A stretch of 64,000 nucleotides of DNA, from positions 5,398,501 to 5,462,500 of the forward strand of contig NZ_RCHV01000002.1 of NCBI RefSeq assembly GCF_003665095.1, written 5' to 3'. Shown piece by piece: positions 34,152-42,009 of this stretch; within the stretch, counting starts at the first letter, position 1, and each line of letters starts with the position of its first letter. This stretch comes from Streptomyces sp. Z26. GTDB taxonomy: Bacteria > Actinomycetota > Actinomycetes > Streptomycetales > Streptomycetaceae. The notes below the pieces were generated by a model. The model did no database searches. It saw nothing but the letters and a program-made list of their open reading frames with translations, and was not told the origin of the DNA. A program made the translations under genes and the position numbers.

Positions 34152-35099
34152 GTGCCGCTGCTGTTCCTGAACGAGCTGTCCTGCGACACCGACTGCGACC
34201 CGGCACGCGCGGAGCGGGCCATGACGGAGCTGGCGAAGGCCGTACTCGCGGTGGGCCGCGCCGACACGGCGAACACCCAGCTGGTCAGCAAAGAGCCGCT
34301 CAACGCGCTGAACATCGCGGTTGGTTACCCGATGGCCAAGTGGTCGGGCAGGCCGGCGAGCAGGGACTTATGGCGGCGGCTGCTCCTGATGCAGACCAAG
34401 TCGCCGCACCGCGTGGTCTTCCCCGAGGGGGAGGGCTTCTACGACGTCGAGTACCGGCACCGGGGCGAGACGGCCGAAGGGCTCGGGGCCGCGCACCTGA
34501 TGGACGGCCTCGGGGTCTCCTTACCGGTCGAGCCCTGCTGGGACACCGACGAGGTGCAGGTGGAGCGCGAGCGTCTGGTCGAGGACGCGGACGGTGCGGA
34601 AACCGTCGAAACCGCCGAGGTAGGGGTACGGCACCTGTCGACCTCAGCGCACTGCGAGACGCACGGGCCCTGGATCAGACAGCGCGTCGAAGCGGTCCGC
34701 GCAGGCGGCCTCAGGGCGGTACGCCGCGGTGAGGACCTTTGGAAGCACCGGGCTGAGTACTTCCCCGACCTGCAATTCCTGCCGCGCGTCGAGCAGGACC
34801 TTCGGCAGCTGCCGGACGTATGGGCGCGGCCCGTACGCGACCGCCTGGTGGAGCTGCAGCAGGCCGTGGCCGAGTGGGACCCGCAGGCGCGCCCGATCGC
34901 GCCGCAATGGAGGTCCTACGTGCGCACCGAGTTCGAGATGCGCAGGCGACTCTGCTGGTTCACCGACGACGACGGCACGCGGCAACTTTTCGACTGGCAC
35001 TGTGACTTCCTGCCGACGCCCGGACGCATGCACTTCCGGCTGCTGCACGAACAGCGGACCCTGCGTATCGCCTACGTGGGACGCAAGCTCGGCGTCTGA
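34152..35099 (+). CDS. Uncharacterised protein, third member of the DUF262/ATPase module
   Basis: A 315-residue protein that I do not recognise as a named family. The N-terminal half begins VPLLFLNELSCDTDCDPARAERAMTEL (GTG read as Met) and contains NIAVGYPMAKWSGRPASRDLWRRLLLMQT. The C-terminal ~110 residues look like a compact domain: YVRTEFEMRRRLCWFTDDDGTRQLFDWHCDF, then GRMHFRLL and RIAYVGRKL. The acidic linker around residue 135-160 separates the halves. GTG at 34152 follows GAGGGGG. It sits 54 bp after the DUF3696 ATPase on the same strand, so it may be the effector or specificity component of that module. Confidence 0.6.
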   Translation: MPLLFLNELSCDTDCDPARAERAMTELAKAVLAVGRADTANTQLVSKEPLNALNIAVGYPMAKWSGRPASRDLWRRLLLMQTKSPHRVVFPEGEGFYDVEYRHRGETAEGLGAAHLMDGLGVSLPVEPCWDTDEVQVERERLVEDADGAETVETAEVGVRHLSTSAHCETHGPWIRQRVEAVRAGGLRAVRRGEDLWKHRAEYFPDLQFLPRVEQDLRQLPDVWARPVRDRLVELQQAVAEWDPQARPIAPQWRSYVRTEFEMRRRLCWFTDDDGTRQLFDWHCDFLPTPGRMHFRLLHEQRTLRIAYVGRKLGV

Positions 35100-35187
35100 C
35101 CGGGGCCGCGCACAGTCATGAGCGGCGACTAACGTAAGGCCCGGCCCCTGACGGGTGCCCGCGAACAGATCACCAGGAGGACTCCGC

Positions 35188-38100
35188 GTGCGACCCACCC
35201 TCGCCGCCGAGCAGGTACGCGACAGCCTGAGCCAGTACCTGTCGACGACGTACGCCCTGGCCGACGAGAGCACCCGCGGCGCCCTCGAACGGTTCCTCGG
35301 AGACGCGGACGACGGCATCTTCCGCGGCCCGTACCTGCGCATCCGTACGCCCTTCCGCCCGGTCGTGGGCGACGACTGGCAGCGGCACCTCACCTGGTGG
35401 CCGCGGACCAAGGGTTTCACCCCCTACCGCCACCAAGAGCGGGCCTGGGAACGGCTTTCCACGCTGCACGGCCCCGCCCGACCGACACTGGTGACCACGG
35501 GCACCGGATCGGGCAAGACCGAGTCGTTCCTCGTACCGGTCCTCGACCACTGCCGCCGGGAGCGCGAAGCGGGGCGGGAAGGCGTCAAGGCCGTCCTCCT
35601 CTACCCGATGAACGCGCTCGCCACCGATCAGGCCCACCGCATCAACGACCACCTCGGTAACCCCCGGGACGCCCGGCTGCGGGACGCCGGCGTACGGGCC
35701 GGGCTCTACATCGGGGACAAGGCGTCCAAGGAGTTTAAGCAGGCCAACCCGCGCGTAGCGGTCGACCGGGACGAGATCCGGCGTACCCGGCCCGACATCC
35801 TGATCACCAACTACAAGATGCTGGACCTGATGCTCCAGCGGCCCGAGGACCAGCGGCTGTGGCAGGAGCCGGGCGGGTCCGCGCTCGCCTACGTCGTCCT
35901 CGACGAGTTCCACACCTACGACGGCGCCCAGGGTACGGACGTGGCGATGCTGCTGCGTCGGCTCGGCGCGGTCACCGGGCTGAGCGAACCGGGACGGCCA
36001 CTCGGCCCGGTCTGCCCGGTCGCCACCTCGGCGACCCTCGGCGAGAGCGCTCCGGGCGTGGCGGGCGGGTCGATGCTGGACGTGGCGGAGCAGGTGTTCG
36101 GCGTGCCCTTCGAGCCGGACGCCGTGGTGGGGGAGGAGCGGCGCAGCGTCCAGGACTTCGCTGGCGACAGCGACTTCAGGCTGCCCTTCCCCTCTCCTCA
36201 CGAGGTGGCGGACCTCGACGACCCGAGCAGCGGCCCGCAGGCCCTCGACCAACTGGCCGCCGCCTTCACCGGCCGTACGGGCCTGGACGCGGCGCAGCTC
36301 GGCAGGCAGCTTCGCCGCCACCGGCTGACCGCTGCCGTACTGGAGATCCTCGACGGCCGGCCGCGCACCATGGCCGAGGTCATGGAGGTCCTGCCGCGCT
36401 ACGCCTACCACTGGGGTATGGCCGTTCAGCAGAACCCGGCTGTCGCCGTCCAGGCCCTCGCGCGCTACGTCGCCCTCCTCTCGACGGCCCGCGACCCCGA
36501 ACACCCCACCCGCCCTTTCCTGATGGTCGAGGTGCACCACTGGGTGCGCTCCGTCTCCCGGGTGCTGCGGGGCGTCAGCGCGGCGAGGGCCGAGTTCCGC
36601 TGGGACGACGAACGGGTCGCCGCGGGAGGCCGACTGGTCGCTCGTACGAGCGGGGGTGGTGAGGACGACTCTCCTGCTGCTGACGTAGACCAGGCCCCGC
36701 CCGCCCCGGCGGGCGACAGCGCGCCCCCGCCCCCGCAGATGTTCCTGCCCGCCGTCTTCTGCCGCGAGTGCGGCCGGTCAGGCTGGGCGGCGCTCTCCCC
36801 GGAGGTGGACCCGGCGGAGCTGAACATGGACGCCACGAAGATCCGCCGGGCGTCCGTCGGCCGTGACAAGAGCCGGGTCCGCAACATGATCGCGGCGACC
36901 CCGCGGCAGGCGTACGACGCGGCGTTCGTGTCCGAGAAGCAGCGCAGCGGACCGACCGTCATGGTGCTCGACGGGCTCACCGGACGCGTTCGCCCGCTCT
37001 CGCGCGAGACGGACTTCGAGCCTCCGCACGGCGGTGAGGGCCCGAGCCTGGCCAGGCCGTTGCACGACGCGGCGTTCGTCTGGGCGGACCTCGGCGACGA
37101 CCGGGCGGCACGCGGCGACCAGTGCCCGGCCTGCCGCACGTACAACGCCATCCGCTACCTCGGTACGGGCCTCGCCGCACTCGCAGCCGCCGCCATCACC
37201 CAGCTGTTCACGGGTGGCGAACTCGACAAGAACCTGCGGGAGGACAAGACCCTCCTGTTCAACGACTCAGTGCAGGACGCGGCCCACCGCGCCGGATACG
37301 TCGCCAACCGCTCGTACACCTTCTCCCTGCGCGCCCTTCTCGCCAGCCGCATCGACGAACAGGAGCCGGTGGCGCTCAACGACCTGGCCGCGGACCTCAT
37401 CGAGGACGTCGTGGACAGCAAGGCCGTCCAGGCCGCGGTGATCCCACCCGACCTGCACGTCGTGCGCGGTGTCGACACCCTGCTGTCCGGGCGCAGCCAC
37501 GGTTCCCGGTCGACCTGGGAACTCATCGCTCAGCGCCTCGCCTTCGCGGCGGTCATGGAGTTCGGGCTGAGGTCCCGCCGGGGCCGCACCCTGGAGCTGA
37601 CGCGCACCATAGCGGCGGACGTCCCGCTCCAGGACCCGGACGCGGTCGCCGAGATCGTACGGGAACTCCTGCACACCACTCCCGGGGACATCGCGTTGCC
37701 CGACGGCTCCGTACCGGGCCCGGACCGCTGGACCGGGCACGTACGCGGCCTGTTGGAGCGGCTGCGCACCCGTGGCGCCATCCGGCACGCCTGGCTCGAC
37801 GGCTGGCTGAACGAGGCCGGCGTGCGGCGCTGGCTCGTCTGGGGCGGGCGTAAGACCGGGATGCCCGCGTTCCCGCCCGGGGTGTCCGCCCCGGCGTTCC
37901 TGCTCGGCAGTCCCAAGCAGGGCAGCGACGACTTCGACGTGGTCACCGGTCGCCTGGGCTGGTACCAGGACTGGACGCGGCGGAGTCTCGGCCTACGCCC
38001 CGACGCCGCCAACGCCTTCCTCGTTCGGCTGCTGCCCGCACTCGTCGACGCGGGTGTGCTGTCCGCCCGTACGACCAAGGACGGGACGACCCGCGTCTAC

Positions 38101-41100
38101 GGCCTCCAGCCCGGCCACGTACGGGTGCGCAAGCTGGCCGACGACGAGGTGGCGGACGCCTCGGCGCACTGCCCGGTCTGCTCATGGGAACAGACCGTCC
38201 ACCCCGCCCTGGCCGACCAGTGGCACGGACAGCCGTGCCCCCGCTACCGCTGCGGTGGCCTGCTGCGCACCGGTCAGGACCTGGAGAGCGGCGTCCGGCG
38301 GCGGGACTTCACCCGGGACTTCTACCGGCGGTTGTACCGCGAAGCGGGCGTCTTCACCATCAACACCGCGGAGCACACGGGCACCCTCACCCGTCCCAGG
38401 CGCGAAGCGGTCGAGAAGGCGTTCCGCGCCGGAGTACAGGCCCACTACGCCAACCCGCAGGTTCTCTCCTGCACTCCCACGCTGGAACTGGGCATCGACA
38501 TCGGTGACCTCTCGGCGGTGGTGCTCGCCTCCCTGCCCAAGCGCCCCGCCAACTACGTGCAGCGGGTGGGCCGGGCCGGCCGTGCCACGGGCAACGCCTA
38601 CCTGCTGACCATGGTCGACCGGGGTCCTCGGGACCGCTACTACCTCGACGACCCCCGGCAGATGATCGCCGGGGACATCCAGCCGCCCGGCTGCTTCCTC
38701 TCCGCGAGCGAGATCCTGCGCCGCCAGTACCTCGCACACCTCCTGGACCTGGCCGGCGCCGGACGTCTGCCCGGGCCGTCCGCCCCGGGCGGGCCGGAGG
38801 ACACAGCGGCCCCCGGCCCGCTCCCCAGCAGGGCCACCGAGCTGTTCGGGCCCTCGGCGTGGCTGCCGGAGTTCCAGCAGGCGGCACTTGCCGCGGGTCC
38901 CCGTCTCGTCGAGGCGTTCCTGCTGCTCTTCCCTCCGTACGACGAGGCGCGAGGCACCGGCGTCAGCCCGCAGGCGGCGGAGGAGCTGCGCGCGTACGCG
39001 ACCGGCGGACTCGCCGAAGCCCTGGCCGATGCCCGAGCCCAGTGGGAGGACCGGCGCGGCGAGATGCAACGCCGGATCGGCTCGATCGACGAGGCCCTGG
39101 AAGCCCTGGTGGCCGGTGACCCGGACCACGACCGGCAGCGAAGGGAACTGCGGGCCGAACGCCGGGCGGTGTCGCGGTACGCGGGCGAGATCAGCCGCAG
39201 CACCGCGCACGGCGCGCTCGTGGACCTCGGGCTGCTCCCCAACTACAGCCTCGTCGACTCGGTCACCGAGCTGGAGGCCACCCTCGTCTGGCGGGAGACC
39301 GCTCAGGGCGATGCGGGCGACAAGCTCGAGCACCACAGCAAGGTGCTCAGGTACGAGCGTTCGGCACGCCTGGCCCTGGCCGACTTCGCCCCCGGCAACC
39401 ACTACTACGTACAGGGCTACAAGCACCGCATCACCGGGCTCGACATCGGCAGTCCGAAGCGGCCGGCGTGGCTGTGGTGGCGCGTCTGCCCCGACTGCGG
39501 GTACGTCCGCACCCAGCAGGCACGGCAGGACTCCACGGTGTGCCCGCGCTGCCAGTCCCCGGCCATCGGCGACGTCGGCTGCCTGCACAAGGTACTCGTG
39601 CCCCACCGTGTGATGGCCCGCGACCAGCGCGACGACGTCCGCGTACGCGACGACACCGACGAGCGGGAGCAGCGCCACTACACCGTCGTTCCCGCCGTGG
39701 ATATCGCGCGGGAATGCGTCGAGGAGGCCTGGAGACACTGCCAGGCCACCTTCGGCTGGGAGTTCACACGGCACGCGGTGATCCGGCACATCAACGTGGG
39801 TGCCTCCCGCCTGGACACCGGTGCGGAGGACACCTTCGCGGGGCGCCGGGTCCGGCTCAACCCCTTCTGGGTCTGCGACGCCTGCGGCTCGGCCGACGCG
39901 GACGGAGGGCCCGCCGCCGCGCACAACGGACAGCGGCACGCTTTCGGCGCCCCGAGCGCCTCGAAGTACCACCGCCCCTGGTGCCCGCAGCTGCGCGACG
40001 GAGCCGGGGAGACGGCCGTACAGCAGGGCGTGAAACTGCTGCTCGCCCACGAACTGCGCAGCGAGGCGTTGCGCATCCTCATCCCCGCGGTCACCGCCCA
40101 CACCGAGGAGCGCCTGGCCTCCTTCAAGGCCCTGCTCCTGGCGGGTATCGCCCGGAGCTACGGCGGCGACCCCGACCACCTGGCCGTGGTCACCGACGCG
40201 ATGCCCGAGCCCGGCAGCGACGTACGCAGACACTTCCTGGTGCTGTACGACTCCCTGCCCGGCGGTACCGGCTACCTCCAACGGCTCGCGGGACGCGACG
40301 GGTTGCGGGAGGTGCTGACGCGGGCCCGTGAGGTCATCGAGCAGTGCCCCTGCGTCGGCGAGGACCGCCCCGCCTGCCACCGCTGTCTGCTGCGGCACGT
40401 CAGCAACAGTGAGCACGAACTGGTCTCGCGGGCACACGCCCTCGACATGCTCGGGGAGCTCCTGGGCCGCACCGGTGACGCCTGGAACGTCGAACAGGCC
40501 GGGACGACAGCGGACATCAGCCTCGTCCAGCAGGTCGAGAGCGAGCTGGAAGCACTGTTCCGCCGGGGGCTCTTCGCGTGGGCCGAAGACGTGGACAACG
40601 TGAGCGTGCGCACCGCGCAGACGCCCGACGGCGAGCGCGACACGACGCTGCGGTTCACAGCTCCCGGCGGCGAGGTCAGCGGCTGGCGCATGGAGACGCA
40701 GACCGACCTGGGTTTCACCGTGCCCGACGTGGTCTTCCGCAGCCTGGACGACGACCGCAAGCGGGTGGCGGTCTACCTCGACGGCTACCGTTACCACGCG
40801 AGCCCCAGCCACAACAGGATCGCGTCCGACGCGGACAAGCGCACCCGGCTGCGCAGCGGACACGGCTGGCAGGTGTTCCAGCTGACCTGGGACGACGTGC
40901 GCGCCTGGGCCGGGGAGGCGAAGCCCTCCGCCGATCCGGTGTGGGTGCCCTATCAGCACACGGCGCAGAAGACCGCGTCGGACATCCACCGGCGTCTGCA
41001 CGGAGACGATCCGCGCGACCTGCACCGCTTCGTGTGGACGAATCCGGTGGAGACGCTCATCGGCTACCTGACCACCCCTGATGCCGAGGTGTGGCGGCGG

Positions 41101-42009
41101 CGTGCCCAGAGCGCGCTGGCGGGCTTCGCCGCGGTCTCCGCGACCAGCCGGGCCCTCGCGGACGGACCCGAGGTCGGGCACCGGATCGCCGAGGCGCTGG
41201 AGGGCAAGAGGCTCGCGGGCGGCAAGGGTGCCGTACAGGTGATGGCCACTCGGGACGGCAGCGGCTGCCCGCTGACGGTCGCCCTCGATCTGCGCGGTGG
41301 GCAGGCAGGCGCGGTGTGGACCGGGCTGGCCGTGCTCGACGACAGCCCGGAAGCGCTGGAACAGGACCAGAACGCCCATCGCAGACGTTGGCAGGGCTGG
41401 TTGTACTGGACCAACCTGCTGCAATTCCTGAACGAGGGCGAGGGCGACGGGGTCCAGCTGGCGACCAGCCAACTGCCCGGCTTCGATCCGTCCGAGCTGG
41501 CAGTGACGGGCGGGGTGGGCTGGCTGGAGTCGAAGCGGAATGGGCGGTCCGGGACGGGCGAGTCCGGCGCCGAAGCCGCGGAGGCCCAAGTACGGCCGGT
41601 GGAGGAGCCGTTGCCCTCGGTGTCGGAGCCGGAGACGGAAGCTGAGGGCGATCCCGCCTGGGACGAGGTCCTCGCGTACCTCGTGGAGGAACCCGGCCTC
41701 GCCGGCCTCGTCGACGGACTGGTGCGGGTCGGGGCCCCCGCCCCCGAAGCCGGTTACGAGCTCGGCGACGCCGCATGGCCCGCCGAACTGGCCTGGCCCG
41801 CCCAACGGGTCGGTGTCGTCCTCGCCCCCGAGGAGAACGAAGAAGCCTCCGTTGCCGAGGCGCGGGACCGTGACCGCGCCTACGCGGCGGCGGGGTGGAC
41901 CGTACGGACGGCGGTGGAATGGGACGCGCGGGAACTCGCGGCCACGCTGAGCCGGTCGGCCGAGACAGACGGCTTCCCGGCCGTGAACGACGAGGAGCAG
42001 GACCGATGA
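35188..42009 (+). CDS. Giant DEAD-box helicase with DUF1998 region and nuclease-like C-terminus
   Basis: A 2273-residue protein, similar in layout to DUF1998 helicases such as DruE or fused DrmA/DrmB. N-terminal helicase: TTGTGSGKTE around residue 105 and VVLDEFHTYDGAQG (DEFH) around 240. C-terminal helicase: SCTPTLELGIDIGDLSAVVLA and NYVQRVGRAGRATGN around 1095-1130. Many Cys pairs suggest zinc knuckles (FCRECGRSG, QCPACR, HCPVCSW, VCPDCGY, VCPRCQ, VCDACG). The DUF1998-type end is YDSLPGGTGYLQRL with QCPCVGED and CHRCLLRH around 1685-1735. A later segment, VPDVVFRSLDDDRKRVAVYLDGYRYH with QVFQLTWDDVRAW, resembles PD-(D/E)XK/Vsr-like nucleases. GTG at 35188 was chosen because AGGAGG precedes it. 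It overlaps the next gene as ATGA. Confidence 0.83.
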   Translation: MRPTLAAEQVRDSLSQYLSTTYALADESTRGALERFLGDADDGIFRGPYLRIRTPFRPVVGDDWQRHLTWWPRTKGFTPYRHQERAWERLSTLHGPARPTLVTTGTGSGKTESFLVPVLDHCRREREAGREGVKAVLLYPMNALATDQAHRINDHLGNPRDARLRDAGVRAGLYIGDKASKEFKQANPRVAVDRDEIRRTRPDILITNYKMLDLMLQRPEDQRLWQEPGGSALAYVVLDEFHTYDGAQGTDVAMLLRRLGAVTGLSEPGRPLGPVCPVATSATLGESAPGVAGGSMLDVAEQVFGVPFEPDAVVGEERRSVQDFAGDSDFRLPFPSPHEVADLDDPSSGPQALDQLAAAFTGRTGLDAAQLGRQLRRHRLTAAVLEILDGRPRTMAEVMEVLPRYAYHWGMAVQQNPAVAVQALARYVALLSTARDPEHPTRPFLMVEVHHWVRSVSRVLRGVSAARAEFRWDDERVAAGGRLVARTSGGGEDDSPAADVDQAPPAPAGDSAPPPPQMFLPAVFCRECGRSGWAALSPEVDPAELNMDATKIRRASVGRDKSRVRNMIAATPRQAYDAAFVSEKQRSGPTVMVLDGLTGRVRPLSRETDFEPPHGGEGPSLARPLHDAAFVWADLGDDRAARGDQCPACRTYNAIRYLGTGLAALAAAAITQLFTGGELDKNLREDKTLLFNDSVQDAAHRAGYVANRSYTFSLRALLASRIDEQEPVALNDLAADLIEDVVDSKAVQAAVIPPDLHVVRGVDTLLSGRSHGSRSTWELIAQRLAFAAVMEFGLRSRRGRTLELTRTIAADVPLQDPDAVAEIVRELLHTTPGDIALPDGSVPGPDRWTGHVRGLLERLRTRGAIRHAWLDGWLNEAGVRRWLVWGGRKTGMPAFPPGVSAPAFLLGSPKQGSDDFDVVTGRLGWYQDWTRRSLGLRPDAANAFLVRLLPALVDAGVLSARTTKDGTTRVYGLQPGHVRVRKLADDEVADASAHCPVCSWEQTVHPALADQWHGQPCPRYRCGGLLRTGQDLESGVRRRDFTRDFYRRLYREAGVFTINTAEHTGTLTRPRREAVEKAFRAGVQAHYANPQVLSCTPTLELGIDIGDLSAVVLASLPKRPANYVQRVGRAGRATGNAYLLTMVDRGPRDRYYLDDPRQMIAGDIQPPGCFLSASEILRRQYLAHLLDLAGAGRLPGPSAPGGPEDTAAPGPLPSRATELFGPSAWLPEFQQAALAAGPRLVEAFLLLFPPYDEARGTGVSPQAAEELRAYATGGLAEALADARAQWEDRRGEMQRRIGSIDEALEALVAGDPDHDRQRRELRAERRAVSRYAGEISRSTAHGALVDLGLLPNYSLVDSVTELEATLVWRETAQGDAGDKLEHHSKVLRYERSARLALADFAPGNHYYVQGYKHRITGLDIGSPKRPAWLWWRVCPDCGYVRTQQARQDSTVCPRCQSPAIGDVGCLHKVLVPHRVMARDQRDDVRVRDDTDEREQRHYTVVPAVDIARECVEEAWRHCQATFGWEFTRHAVIRHINVGASRLDTGAEDTFAGRRVRLNPFWVCDACGSADADGGPAAAHNGQRHAFGAPSASKYHRPWCPQLRDGAGETAVQQGVKLLLAHELRSEALRILIPAVTAHTEERLASFKALLLAGIARSYGGDPDHLAVVTDAMPEPGSDVRRHFLVLYDSLPGGTGYLQRLAGRDGLREVLTRAREVIEQCPCVGEDRPACHRCLLRHVSNSEHELVSRAHALDMLGELLGRTGDAWNVEQAGTTADISLVQQVESELEALFRRGLFAWAEDVDNVSVRTAQTPDGERDTTLRFTAPGGEVSGWRMETQTDLGFTVPDVVFRSLDDDRKRVAVYLDGYRYHASPSHNRIASDADKRTRLRSGHGWQVFQLTWDDVRAWAGEAKPSADPVWVPYQHTAQKTASDIHRRLHGDDPRDLHRFVWTNPVETLIGYLTTPDAEVWRRRAQSALAGFAAVSATSRALADGPEVGHRIAEALEGKRLAGGKGAVQVMATRDGSGCPLTVALDLRGGQAGAVWTGLAVLDDSPEALEQDQNAHRRRWQGWLYWTNLLQFLNEGEGDGVQLATSQLPGFDPSELAVTGGVGWLESKRNGRSGTGESGAEAAEAQVRPVEEPLPSVSEPETEAEGDPAWDEVLAYLVEEPGLAGLVDGLVRVGAPAPEAGYELGDAAWPAELAWPAQRVGVVLAPEENEEASVAEARDRDRAYAAAGWTVRTAVEWDARELAATLSRSAETDGFPAVNDEEQDR

